A stretch of DNA of 64,000 bases from Clostridiales bacterium (GTDB lineage: Bacteria; Bacillota; Clostridia; Christensenellales; Aristaeellaceae). Positions 23,123-32,362 of the stretch are shown piece after piece. Each line of letters begins with the position of its first letter. Positions within the stretch are counted from its first letter, which is position 1. The DNA is taken from assembly GCA_017569285.1 (NCBI GenBank), contig CP069419.1, forward strand, positions 2,852,001-2,916,000. The letters run 5' to 3'. A program made the translations under genes and the position numbers. Under the pieces are notes generated by a model that saw only the letters and a program-made list of their open reading frames with translations, had not been told where the DNA came from and made no database searches.

Positions 23123-24169
23123 TCAGGACCGGCGGTATTTCCGGCGGTATTCATTGGGAGTGATCCCGTTCTGCCGGCGAAACGCGCGGATGAACTGGTC
23201 GCTGCCTTCATAGCCGATCTGGATGGCAATGTCCAGGATGCTGACGGAGGTGTCCCGCAGCAGCTGTTTGGCGTTTTCCAGGCGGATGCTGGTGAGCAGC
23301 TGCATGAAGGTCTGCCCGGTGGTCCGGCGGATCATGCGCGAAGCGTGTTCAGGGGAATAATGGAAATCCTGCGCCAGGCTGGCCAGCGTGACATCTGCGG
23401 CGTGATCCTGGATATACCGCGCGATGCGGATGGCCGCGTCCGAATCCTCCGGCTGGTGGGCGGGAAGCTCGCAGTCGGACATGTACCGGCGCAGGAGCAG
23501 GACGAAAATCTTGGTGACAACGGCGTTGATGAGCTCGTTGTAATAGGCTTCCTGCGCAAAGGTCTCGCTGCACAGTTCAACAAAGGCATAGTGGAGGTCC
23601 ATGTCCTCCCGGGTATGGAACAGCAGGTAGTCAATGCCGGGTTTGCTGAGCAGCGTGCTCATGAAGAAATTGGAAAGGAGATTATCGCCCCGCAGGATGC
23701 TGTAGAAATACTGGCGGAAAGTGGAGCGGCGGATCAGCACGTCGATGATCACGCTCTCATCGTTCACATCCAGGGAATGGGTGACCTTGGGCTGGATAAA
23801 GCAAAGGTCGCCGGTGTGCAGGAGAGAACGGTTTTCGCCGACCTGGTGGATGCACCGGCCTTCCAGGACAAAGAACATCTCGAAAAAGTTGTGGTGGTGC
23901 GGAATGGCAGGCGTGTAGCAGTTGTGCTTGAACACATGGATGCCTTCCCGCCAGTCCGGCGCGAAAAACCAGTCCTCCAGGTATTCGGGCGGGATGGTAT
24001 CCTTCCATTCCGGTACCAGGAGCTTTTCCCGGTGCACCCGGTCCCTGTCAAGCCCGGCAAGGTATTCCTCAAAGCCGATGGGCGACGCCTTGGCCAGCCG
24101 GTAATTCCGGTAAAATACTTCGCTTTCGTTCAGGGTGTGCAGGCGGTTCATCAGCTGCTTTTCATCCAT
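23123..24169 (-). CDS. AraC-family transcriptional regulator
   Basis: A 348-residue protein. A cupin-like sensor domain (about 70-170: HHHNFFEMFFVLEGRCIHQV) precedes a C-terminal AraC double HTH (about 250-345: VTLASLAQDFHYSPEHASRM, SVLDIAIQIGYEGSDQFIRA with I for V). It is divergent from the sugar ABC operon, with a symmetrical site between them, so it very probably controls that operon in response to its sugar. GGAGGCC precedes the ATG. Confidence 0.93.
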   Translation of the reverse strand: MDEKQLMNRLHTLNESEVFYRNYRLAKASPIGFEEYLAGLDRDRVHREKLLVPEWKDTIPPEYLEDWFFAPDWREGIHVFKHNCYTPAIPHHHNFFEMFFVLEGRCIHQVGENRSLLHTGDLCFIQPKVTHSLDVNDESVIIDVLIRRSTFRQYFYSILRGDNLLSNFFMSTLLSKPGIDYLLFHTREDMDLHYAFVELCSETFAQEAYYNELINAVVTKIFVLLLRRYMSDCELPAHQPEDSDAAIRIARYIQDHAADVTLASLAQDFHYSPEHASRMIRRTTGQTFMQLLTSIRLENAKQLLRDTSVSILDIAIQIGYEGSDQFIRAFRRQNGITPNEYRRKYRRS

Positions 24170-24320
24170 CGGGAGGCCTCCTTTTGCTGCGGATCACGAC
24201 ACAGGATAAAGCCCGCGGACGATTTTGTCAATCATCAATGCAGGAATTAACACGTACCGGACATTCAGATCGGAATCTGGCCGGATATGACAAATCAAAT
24301 GCACAAAAAATCAAATATTA

Positions 24321-24374
24321 TCGATCAAATATGTCATAATTGATCGAATTTTGGCAGATGCAGCATGCTATAAT
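24321..24374 (+). promoter_or_regulatory. AraC-type site and promoter of the sugar transport operon
   Basis: TCGATCAA (24321-24328) and TTGATCGA (24340-24347) form an inverted repeat with an 11-bp spacer. TATAAT lies at 24369-24374, but the -35 position (24346-24351, GAATTT) is poor. The symmetrical site abuts that weak -35 box, its centre about 47 bp before the predicted start, which is where an AraC activator would touch RNA polymerase. ATCAAAT also repeats upstream. Confidence 0.6.
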
Positions 24375-24413
24375 GCAGTCAGAAAAGGAAATGTTCACAG
24401 ATGGGGTGACAGC

Positions 24414-25901
24414 ATGGAACCGATTTTAACCGTTCGCGGAATGGACAAGAGCTTCGGCGCGACTGTTGCGCTGCGACAGGTGGACCTGGACGTATATCCC
24501 GGTGAAATCCGCGGGCTGATCGGGGAGAACGGGAGCGGAAAGTCCACGCTGACGTCCATTATCGCGGGGATCCAGAAGGCGGATGCCGGGCAGATGGAAT
24601 TCCACGGAAAGCCCTGGCAGCCGGCCTCCATGATCGACGCCCTGGAGCACGGAATCGGCATGATCGTGCAGGAAACCGGCACAATTCCGGGTATTACCGT
24701 GGCGGAAAACCTGTTCCTGGGGGAAAGCGGACGATTCCGGAACCGGCTGGGGCTGGTAAGCCGCCGGGCCATGGAAGCGGAAAGCCGGAAAGCGCTCGAC
24801 GTGATCCATGCCGACCATATCAATCCGGGCATGCCGGCCGGAATGCTGGACCTGCAGGAACGCAAGCTGGTGGAAGTAGCCCGGGTTATGGTGAAGAAGC
24901 CGGAAATCCTGGTGGTGGACGAAACCACGACCGCGCTTTCCCAGAAAGGCCGCGAGCTGCTGTACCGGCTGATGGACAGCCTGAAAAAGGAAGGCCGGGC
25001 GGTGATTTTCATCTCCCATGACCTGGACGAGATCAAGCAGGTCTGCGATACGCTGACCGTGCTGCGGGACGGCCGGATTATCATCCACTTCACCCGGGAA
25101 ACCTATGACGATGACGCCATCAAAACCAGCATGATCGGCCGGGAAATGCAGGGCGACTATTACCGGGCGGACAATGAACCTTCCTGGCAGGAAACGGTGC
25201 TGCTGAAGGCGGACCGCCTGAACGGAAGCGGCCTGAAGGACATTTCCCTGGAGGTCCGGGCCGGTGAAATCCTCGGAGTCGGGGGACTCAGCGAATGCGG
25301 CATGCATACGCTGGGGAAGGCACTGTTCGGCAGCGCGATGCTGACCGGCGGAACCGTGGAAACAGAAGGAAAGGCCTTCAGCGACCCGAAACAGGCGACA
25401 CGGCTCGGAATCGGCTACGTATCCAAGGAGCGGGATACCGAATCCCTCTGCCAGCAGGCTTCTATCCGGGACAATATCGCGATCGGGGGCCTCCGGCATA
25501 TCCGGAAAGGAAAGCTGGTCCTGAAGAAGCGCGAAACGGCTTATGTGCAGAAGCAGGTCGATGCCCTGAGCATCAAGTGCCGCCATATGGAACAGCCGGT
25601 GAGCGCCATGAGCGGCGGCAACAAGCAGAAGGTGGTATTCGGGAAGTGGCTGGGCGCGGGAAGCAAGGTCCTGATCCTGGACTGTCCCACCCGCGGCGTG
25701 GATATCGGCGTGAAACAGAGCATGTACCAGCTGATTACGCAGATGAAGCGGGAAGGCAAGGCCATCGTGATCATCAGCGAGGAAATGGCGGAGCTGATCG
25801 GCATGTGCGACCGGCTGCTGGTGATGAAGGACGGGGCGGTGCAGAAGGAATTCCTGCGCGGGCAGATGAACGAGGCGGACATCATCCGCTGGATGATTTG
25901 A
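24414..25901 (+). CDS. Sugar ABC transporter ATP-binding protein (RbsA/MglA-like, two NBDs)
   Basis: A 495-residue protein with two ATPase domains. The N-terminal NBD is complete: Walker A GENGSGKST (37-45), signature-like LDLQERKLVEVARV, Walker B ILVVDETTTAL. The C-terminal NBD lacks a Walker A lysine (GVGGLSECGMHTLGKALFG) but has the signature MSGGNKQKV and ILDCPTRGVDIG, as is normal in this family. It energises uptake of a monosaccharide or short sugar. ATG 24414 follows GGGGTGAC. First gene of a seven-gene cluster. Confidence 0.93.
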   Translation: MEPILTVRGMDKSFGATVALRQVDLDVYPGEIRGLIGENGSGKSTLTSIIAGIQKADAGQMEFHGKPWQPASMIDALEHGIGMIVQETGTIPGITVAENLFLGESGRFRNRLGLVSRRAMEAESRKALDVIHADHINPGMPAGMLDLQERKLVEVARVMVKKPEILVVDETTTALSQKGRELLYRLMDSLKKEGRAVIFISHDLDEIKQVCDTLTVLRDGRIIIHFTRETYDDDAIKTSMIGREMQGDYYRADNEPSWQETVLLKADRLNGSGLKDISLEVRAGEILGVGGLSECGMHTLGKALFGSAMLTGGTVETEGKAFSDPKQATRLGIGYVSKERDTESLCQQASIRDNIAIGGLRHIRKGKLVLKKRETAYVQKQVDALSIKCRHMEQPVSAMSGGNKQKVVFGKWLGAGSKVLILDCPTRGVDIGVKQSMYQLITQMKREGKAIVIISEEMAELIGMCDRLLVMKDGAVQKEFLRGQMNEADIIRWMI

Positions 25902-25913
25902 GGAGGCGGCATT

Positions 25914-26873
25914 ATGGGAAAGCAAACATTCCGGGAGCGTATCCCGGCATTCGCCTCAATCCTGGGCCTGCTGGTGCTGATTGCCGCATACTACATCGTG
26001 GGCGCGGTGCGGGACGCGAACGTGGCGTACGGCCTGAAAGCGGTGATCAACCAGAGCGTCGTGGTGGCGCTGGTCGCGACCGGGGCGGTGTTCATCTACA
26101 CGCTGGGCAGCTTCGACATCAGCCTGGGCGCGGCCACGGGTGTCAGCGCACTGCTGGGCGCCATGGCGTATAACGCGACCGGCAGCCTGGTTGTGATGTT
26201 CCTGGTATGCGTCGGCGTCGCGGTGGCCATCGGGTTTATCAATTCTTCCCTGGCTTCGGTGTTCAACCTGCCGATCTTCGTGACCACGGTGGCCATGATG
26301 AGCGTGCTGAGCGCATTCATGCTGATGCTGATCGGCTGGAACGGCGCCGGCGACACCATCAAGGTGAAAGCCCGGGACGTCCGGCCGCTGGACAATATTC
26401 CGTTCAAGGTTGCGGTGCTGGTGATCTACATCGCGCTGTGCTGGTTTGTTTTCACCCTGCTGCCCACCGGCCGGGAAGCCCGGTTTATCGGCGGCAACCC
26501 GGTGTGCGCAAAGCTCAGCGGGATTGACGAGAAGAAACTGGCGGTAATCGCTTCCCTGATTTCCGCGGTGGGCATCGGCCTGGGCGCATTCCTGACCATT
26601 GTCTATGCCCCGACGCTGAACAAGGACACGGCGTCCTCCATCGGAATGGACGTGATCATCGCAATCGTATTCGGGGGAATGCCGGTATCCGGCGGTCCCC
26701 GGAGCCGGATCCTCTCCGCGGTGGTTGGCGCGTTCTCCATGGGCTTCCTGAGCCAGATCATGAGCATGCTCAACATGGGCAGCGGCTACGGCCAGATGAT
26801 CAAGGCAGCCATTTTCCTGCTGGTGGTGTTTATCGCCCTGGGCAGCCAGCGGGGCAAGCTTCTTACCCGGTGA
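25914..26873 (+). CDS. Sugar ABC transporter permease 1 (RbsC/BPD_transp_2)
   Basis: A 319-residue polytopic membrane protein of the BPD_transp_2 family. It shows the family pattern IYTLGSFDISLGAATGVSALLGA after the third helix, the central ARFIGGNPVCAKLSGID segment that docks the ATPase, and VIIAIVFGGMPVSGGPRSRI. GGAGG precedes the ATG, 12 bp after the ATPase gene. It would pair with the second permease at 28224 to form a heterodimeric channel. Confidence 0.92.
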   Translation: MGKQTFRERIPAFASILGLLVLIAAYYIVGAVRDANVAYGLKAVINQSVVVALVATGAVFIYTLGSFDISLGAATGVSALLGAMAYNATGSLVVMFLVCVGVAVAIGFINSSLASVFNLPIFVTTVAMMSVLSAFMLMLIGWNGAGDTIKVKARDVRPLDNIPFKVAVLVIYIALCWFVFTLLPTGREARFIGGNPVCAKLSGIDEKKLAVIASLISAVGIGLGAFLTIVYAPTLNKDTASSIGMDVIIAIVFGGMPVSGGPRSRILSAVVGAFSMGFLSQIMSMLNMGSGYGQMIKAAIFLLVVFIALGSQRGKLLTR

Positions 26874-26923
26874 TAACGCATCAAGCGTTACAGATATCAA
26901 ATAAACATAAAGGAGAAACGAAC

Positions 26924-28111
26924 ATGAAAAACCTGAAGCGTATCCTGTGCCTGGCCCTGTGCCTGATGCTCGTGCTGGCCTGCGTGCCCGCGATGGCCGC
27001 CGGCTCCGTGAAGATCGGCGTGCTGGTTTCCGACGCGACCTCTTCCGAAGCACTGGCCTTCCGCGCCTATTACACCGAGTATATTGCCAAGGCGTATGAC
27101 GTGGAATTCATCTATTCGGATGAGCTCTCCGACGCCGCCGGTGAAAAGAGCGCGATCGACAATTTCATCGTCAGCAACTGCAAGGCGGTGATCTCCTTCT
27201 CCAGCTTTGACCGTCCCGCCCAGATTGAGCAGTGCGACGCGGCCGGAATCTACTACGCGGTGGCGACCGGCACACTGACCGATGAGCAGTATGAGGAATA
27301 CAAGGATTACGAATACTATGTGGGCGCGATCGGACCCAGCATGGATATTGAATTCAAGGCCGGTTATGACATGGCGTCCTACTACATCGACCAGGGCATG
27401 ACCAAATTCGGCATGTTCGGCGGCGGTGTTCCGTACTATGTGGACATGCACATCTACCGCGCGGCCGGTATGCTGACCGCCATGGTGGAAAAGGGCGGCG
27501 AAGGCGCCAACTACAAGGGCGCGGACAATGCCGGCGCGATCATCGGCCAGATCTACACCGACGGTAACATTGAAACCTGCACGATCGGCAGCCTGGAGCT
27601 GGCAGCCTATGTCGGCGGCTATGACTTCAACGATGCCTGGTTCGGCAAGCTGGCCCAGATGGTGGGCACCGAAGGCATCCAGGCGATCCTCACTGTGGGC
27701 AGCGGCGTGGACGTGCTGGGCGGCTTCATCTCCGGATCCGGCGTCAAGCTGGCGACGGTGGACAGCTTCACTCCCGCCATGGGCGAAGCCATGGAAAACG
27801 GCATCCTGGACTACGTAGCGGGCAAATTCGCCGCCTCCGTCGGCCCGATCTTCGCCGCGGTGTACAACGCGGTAAACGGCAGCCCCATCCGGGACAATGA
27901 CGGCAACGCGCTGGCCCTGGGCCAGGGCTTCTGGGTCGCCACCAATTCCGAACAGTTCAAGGAATTCAGCGCGGTGGATTCCTCCAACACCGATCCGGCC
28001 TACACGAAGGAAATCCTGGACCAGTTCGCGGCTCCCGGCGTCAGCTACGACGACTTCGCCGCTTTCGTTGCCCGGTATTCCTTCGATGAAATCGTCGGGC
28101 TGAAGAAATAA
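26924..28111 (+). CDS. Sugar ABC transporter substrate-binding protein
   Basis: A 395-residue exported protein. A signal peptide (1-25, ending VPAMAAG) precedes a periplasmic-binding-protein fold starting SVKIGVLVSDATSSEALAF. The pattern is that of type I sugar-binding proteins (Peripla_BP_4). Cleavage looks Sec-type rather than classical lipoprotein, although LVLAC could serve as a weak lipobox, in which case Cys20 would anchor it. AAGGAG precedes the ATG. It sits between the two permease genes. Confidence 0.88.
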   Translation: MKNLKRILCLALCLMLVLACVPAMAAGSVKIGVLVSDATSSEALAFRAYYTEYIAKAYDVEFIYSDELSDAAGEKSAIDNFIVSNCKAVISFSSFDRPAQIEQCDAAGIYYAVATGTLTDEQYEEYKDYEYYVGAIGPSMDIEFKAGYDMASYYIDQGMTKFGMFGGGVPYYVDMHIYRAAGMLTAMVEKGGEGANYKGADNAGAIIGQIYTDGNIETCTIGSLELAAYVGGYDFNDAWFGKLAQMVGTEGIQAILTVGSGVDVLGGFISGSGVKLATVDSFTPAMGEAMENGILDYVAGKFAASVGPIFAAVYNAVNGSPIRDNDGNALALGQGFWVATNSEQFKEFSAVDSSNTDPAYTKEILDQFAAPGVSYDDFAAFVARYSFDEIVGLKK

Positions 28112-28223
28112 GCATTTCCTGCCGGGGCAGGGCAGCTCCCTGCTCCCGGCGCTCTTTCTGCGGGGATACCCGGCGGGCGTTTCCGCAGAAGGAGCGCCGA
28201 TACGCGCCAAAGGAGTGACCTGA

Positions 28224-29207
28224 ATGAAGAAGAAGAACCACCTGCTGAAAAACCTGCTGCTGAGCCTGCTGATTCCGTGCGCTGTGCTGGCGGTGCTGAA
28301 AATCATCGCGCTGGCCAAGGGCGTGCAGCTGTTTGCCAACGCGGACAGCTGGAAGCTGTTCTTCCGGGCGGTGGCCAATGTGACACTGACCACCTTCGCC
28401 CTTTCCATCAACCTGGATTCGGGCCGCTTCGATTTCTCCCTGGGCGCGGTGTCCATGCTTTCCGCCACGGTGGCGGGGACCCTCGCCCAGCAGTGGAATA
28501 TGGGCCCCTGGCCCACACTGGCCGTCGCGATCCTGGTGGCGGCGCTCCTGGGGCTGATCCACGGCGGCGTATATGTGATTACCCGGATTCCGCCCATCAT
28601 TGTGTCCCTGGGTATGGCCCTGTTCTATGAAGGCTGCGCGTTTGCCTTCACCGGCGGGAAAGGCGTTTCCCTGGTGACCCGGACGGACATCATCGGTTTT
28701 TCCACGATTTTCAACTATATCCTGGTAACCGCGGTGATTGTGGCGCTGGTGGTGCTGCTGTTTGACTATACCTGTTTCGGAGCGCATTACCGGGCGCTGG
28801 CCGGCGGCCAGAAGATCGCGGTGGAAACGGGAATCCGCGAGGTGGGCAATGCCCTTGGATGCTATACGGTGAGCGGCGCCCTGATGGGCGTGGTGGGTTT
28901 TATCAGCCTGGCCAACACCGGCAGCCAGCAGATGGCCCTGAACTTCGGTTCCATCGGCATCATGTTCACGGCTTTCCTGCCCATGTTCATCGGCGGATGG
29001 ATCGGCCGCTACATCAACAAGCGGGTGGGAATTATGCTGGGCGCTGTTTCCATGGCACTGATCTCCCTGGCATATGCCCGGTTTGACACCGCTTCCTCGG
29101 TGCAGAGCATTGTCTCCGCCCTGCTGCTGGTGCTGTTCCTGATCTACCTGAACAATGAGTTTGCCATTCTATCCAGATTCCGCAAAAAGCAGGAGGCCGG
29201 CGCATGA
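28224..29207 (+). CDS. Sugar ABC transporter permease 2 (BPD_transp_2)
   Basis: A 327-residue polytopic membrane protein of the same family as the permease at 25914 but divergent in sequence. LSINLDSGRFDFSLGAVSML corresponds to the conserved third-helix region, and YRALAGGQKIAVETGI to the ATPase-docking loop. Two different permeases in one operon imply a heterodimer. AAAGGAG precedes the ATG. Its end overlaps the GH3 start by 4 bp. Confidence 0.92.
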   Translation: MKKKNHLLKNLLLSLLIPCAVLAVLKIIALAKGVQLFANADSWKLFFRAVANVTLTTFALSINLDSGRFDFSLGAVSMLSATVAGTLAQQWNMGPWPTLAVAILVAALLGLIHGGVYVITRIPPIIVSLGMALFYEGCAFAFTGGKGVSLVTRTDIIGFSTIFNYILVTAVIVALVVLLFDYTCFGAHYRALAGGQKIAVETGIREVGNALGCYTVSGALMGVVGFISLANTGSQQMALNFGSIGIMFTAFLPMFIGGWIGRYINKRVGIMLGAVSMALISLAYARFDTASSVQSIVSALLLVLFLIYLNNEFAILSRFRKKQEAGA

Positions 29208-30880
29208 GCATTGACCTGAAAGCCAAACCGTTCTGCCTGGATGACGCACAGATCCGCTGGGTGGAGGAAACACTTTCCTCCATGACGGAGGATGAGAAAA
29301 TCGGGCAGCTGTTCCTGCCCATCGCGTACTCTTCGGATGAAAACTACCTGAGATATGAAATGCTGCGCTTCCACGTGGGCGGCCTGCTGTTCAAAACCAG
29401 CCCGTCCGGCGAGGTGCGTTCCGCCCTGCGGTTTATGCAGGACAACAGCCGCATCCCCCTGCTGTGCGCGGCCAACCTGGAGTTCGGCTCCACCGGATTC
29501 CTGGAGGACGGCACGATGTTCGGCCAGCAGATGGCTGTCGGCGCCGCGGGGAAGACGGAACACGCATACCGGCTGGGATATGTTTCCTGCCGGGAGGCGG
29601 CGGCCGCAGGCTGCAATTTTGCCTTCGCACCGGTCAGCGACCTGGACCTGAACTGGCGCAACCCCATTATCAATGTGCGCTCCTACGGGCGGGACCCGGA
29701 ACGGGTGCTGGAAATGTGCCGGGCGTACAAGCGCGGGGCGGATGAAAACCACGTGGCCGTTTCGGTAAAGCATTTCCCGGGCGACGGCGTGGACGAGGTG
29801 GACCAGCACCTGCTGGTGTCGGTGAACACCATGCCCATCCCCGAGTGGGAGGAAACCTACGGAAAGGTATACCGGGGAATGATCGAAGACGGGGCGATGA
29901 GCTTTATGATCGGCCACATCGACCACCCGGAATGGCGGCACAGGTTGAATCCCTCCCTGCCGGAGGGAACCGTGCCGGCCACGCTTTCCCGTGAACTGAT
30001 GACCGGCCTGCTGCGGGAACACCTGGGCTTCAACGGACTGATCATTACCGATGCCACGCCCATGGTCGGCTACAACTGTTCGATGCGGCACGCGGATGCC
30101 GTTCCCACGACCATCGCCGCGGGCGCGGATATGTTCCTGTTCAACAAGAGCCTGCCGGAAGACTTTGAGTATATGAAGGACGGGATCCGCCGGGGCCTGC
30201 TCACATGGGAACGGGTGGATGAGGCGGTGACCCGGATCCTCGCCATGAAGGCGGCGCTGGGACTGAACGGGAGCCCCATGCTGCCGGAAGAAGCCATGGC
30301 CTGCATCGGGTGCGGACAGCATCATGCCTGGGCCAGGGAACTGGCGGATGATGCCGTTACGCTGGTGAAGGATACCGAGGGGAACCTGCCCCTGGATCCG
30401 AAGAAAACCCCGCGCCTGCTGCTGGAGGTGCTGGGCGGCTGCCCTTCCGACGGGCATATCGCGGCATACATGCGGGAGAAGCTGGAAGCGGAAGGCTTTG
30501 AGGTGACCCTGTACCAGCCGGAGGATTTCGCCACTTACCAGTTCGGCGTCCGGCCGTTCACGGACCGGTATGACGCGGTGCTGTACCTGGGCAATGTGGA
30601 AAACGCCAGCAATAAGACGACCAACCGCATCAACTGGTTTACTTTCTGGGGACACGGAAACAACGTCCCGTGGTTTGTCCATGAGGTGCCCACGGTGTTT
30701 GCCTCCCTGGCCAATCCATACCACCTGGTGGATGTTCCCATGATCAAGACATACATCAACTGCTACTCCAACAACGATGAAACCCTGGACGCGCTGACGG
30801 AGAAGATGATGGGGCGGGAACCCTTCCGGGGCACGCCGCCCACGGACCCGTTCTGCGGAAAAGAATACCTGTGTTACTGA
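29204..30880 (+). CDS. GH3 family glycosidase, NagZ-like active site
   Basis: A 558-residue protein without a signal peptide. The GH3 N-terminal barrel carries KHFPGDGVDEVDQH (Lys189-His190, with the D-x-H dyad used as acid/base by beta-N-acetylglucosaminidases) and the nucleophile Asp283 in IITDATPMVGY. A second alpha/beta domain follows (about 380-540). The reading NagZ-like rather than beta-glucosidase rests on the Asp/His loop. It acts in the cytoplasm on sugar brought in by the transporter with which it is translationally coupled (ATGA overlap). Confidence 0.85.
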   Translation: MSIDLKAKPFCLDDAQIRWVEETLSSMTEDEKIGQLFLPIAYSSDENYLRYEMLRFHVGGLLFKTSPSGEVRSALRFMQDNSRIPLLCAANLEFGSTGFLEDGTMFGQQMAVGAAGKTEHAYRLGYVSCREAAAAGCNFAFAPVSDLDLNWRNPIINVRSYGRDPERVLEMCRAYKRGADENHVAVSVKHFPGDGVDEVDQHLLVSVNTMPIPEWEETYGKVYRGMIEDGAMSFMIGHIDHPEWRHRLNPSLPEGTVPATLSRELMTGLLREHLGFNGLIITDATPMVGYNCSMRHADAVPTTIAAGADMFLFNKSLPEDFEYMKDGIRRGLLTWERVDEAVTRILAMKAALGLNGSPMLPEEAMACIGCGQHHAWARELADDAVTLVKDTEGNLPLDPKKTPRLLLEVLGGCPSDGHIAAYMREKLEAEGFEVTLYQPEDFATYQFGVRPFTDRYDAVLYLGNVENASNKTTNRINWFTFWGHGNNVPWFVHEVPTVFASLANPYHLVDVPMIKTYINCYSNNDETLDALTEKMMGREPFRGTPPTDPFCGKEYLCY

Positions 30881-30889
30881 GGAACGAAC

Positions 30890-32362
30890 ATGTTTGAAGA
30901 GAAAAAAGCGGCCTGGCTGCAGAAGGCGGAAGAGCTGAAACCGGAACTCATCCGGGAAACGGTGCGCCCGGTCTCCGGCATGCCCGGCCGTGCGCTCACG
31001 GAAAACGAGAGCATTGTGCTGGATTTCGGAAACCATTATGTGGGACGCCTGACGCTGAAACTGGGAAGCGAGGGGAGCCACCCCGACGCGCCGGCCTGGC
31101 TGCAGGTCAAGTTCTGCGAAAACAGCCGGGAGCTGGATGAGACCCTGGACGGCTATACGGGGTGGATCAGCAAGGGCTGGGTCCAGCAGGAACAGGTGCA
31201 TATCGATGTCCTGCCCTCCGAACTGGCACTGCCCCGGCGGTATGCCTTCCGCTACGTCCGGATTGACGTGTTTGCGCTGTCCTCCCGGTACCGCCTGGTG
31301 GTTGAGGACGCTTTTGCCGAAACCGTGACCTCGGCGGATGACCGGGTGATCCGGCCGCTGGAGGGCGACACGCGCGATACGGCAATCGACCGGGCGGCCC
31401 TGCGGACCCTGCATAACTGCATGCAGGATGTGTTTGAGGACGGCCCGAAGCGTGACCGCCGCCTGTGGCTGGGCGACCTGAGACTGCAGGCACTGGCCAA
31501 CAGCGTGACATACCGGAATTTCAGCCTTGTAAAACGCTGCCTGTACCTGTTTGCCTGCGCCGCGGACACGGAAGGCCGCATTCCCGCGTGCCTGTTTACC
31601 GAGCCGCGCGTGGAAGGCGACGATACCTACATGTTCGATTATTCGCTGTTCTTTATCCCGGCACTGCTGCAGTATGTCCGGACAAGCGGCGACCGGGAGA
31701 CGATGGAGGACCTGCTGCCGCTGGCCCTGCACCAGCTCCGCCTTTCGGAAGAACAGTTTGACCCGGATACCGGGCTGATCCGGGACAGCGACCGGCTCGG
31801 CTGGTGTTTTGTGGACTGGAACCTCCGCCTGAACAAGCAGTTCTGCGCGCAGGCCATCTGGATCTTCTGCGCCCGGGCGGCCCTGGAAATGCGGGATGAT
31901 CCGGACCTTGCCCGGCTGGCGGAGCAGCGGAAGGAAGCCGCTCGCACCTACTGGTATGACGCGGAAAGGCATCTGTTTGTCAGCGGAAAGGAACGGCAGA
32001 TCTCCTGGGCTTCCCAGGTATGGGCGGTCCTGGCCGGCATTGCCGAAGGGGAAGAGGCAGCCGCTTGCCTGGAAGCGGCGCGGGCCTGCCCGGAAGCGGT
32101 GGAAATGGTAACGCCCTATATGATGCACCATTACGCGGAAGCCCTGTGCCGCGCAGGCCGGAAGGAAGAAGCACACCGGGTGATCCGGGATTACTGGGGC
32201 GGCATGATCGACCGGGGAGCGGATACCTACTGGGAACTGTACAATCCGCAGAACCCGGATGAGTCTCCCTACGGATCCCCGGTGGTGAACAGCTACTGCC
32301 ACGCCTGGAGCTGTACTCCGGCCTGGTTCCTGCGCAGCGGCATCCTGGAGGGGAAAGCATGA
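30890..32362 (+). CDS. GH78-like (alpha-L-rhamnosidase-like) (alpha/alpha)6-barrel protein
   Basis: A 490-residue cytoplasmic protein. Residues 40-150 are a beta-sandwich resembling the Bac_rhamnosid D/N domain. From about 170 an (alpha/alpha)6 barrel starts with EDGPKRDRRLWLGDLRLQ, equivalent to the catalytic-acid region DxPxRDERxGWxGD of GH78. Late motifs YWELYNPQNPDESPYGS and YCHAWSCTPAWFL also match. It is shorter than typical rhamnosidases (700-1,000 residues), so the specificity is uncertain. GAGGAACGAAC precedes the ATG. Confidence 0.75.
   Translation: MFEEKKAAWLQKAEELKPELIRETVRPVSGMPGRALTENESIVLDFGNHYVGRLTLKLGSEGSHPDAPAWLQVKFCENSRELDETLDGYTGWISKGWVQQEQVHIDVLPSELALPRRYAFRYVRIDVFALSSRYRLVVEDAFAETVTSADDRVIRPLEGDTRDTAIDRAALRTLHNCMQDVFEDGPKRDRRLWLGDLRLQALANSVTYRNFSLVKRCLYLFACAADTEGRIPACLFTEPRVEGDDTYMFDYSLFFIPALLQYVRTSGDRETMEDLLPLALHQLRLSEEQFDPDTGLIRDSDRLGWCFVDWNLRLNKQFCAQAIWIFCARAALEMRDDPDLARLAEQRKEAARTYWYDAERHLFVSGKERQISWASQVWAVLAGIAEGEEAAACLEAARACPEAVEMVTPYMMHHYAEALCRAGRKEEAHRVIRDYWGGMIDRGADTYWELYNPQNPDESPYGSPVVNSYCHAWSCTPAWFLRSGILEGKA

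Noticed and set aside
29144-32302. Open frame of over 1,000 codons on the minus strand opposite the GH3 and GH78-like genes
   Set aside because: It is the shadow of GC-rich codon bias in the real plus-strand genes. The translation is low in sequence logic (runs of His, Gly, Gln), has no ribosome site and matches no family, while the plus strand has clear catalytic motifs and coupled starts.
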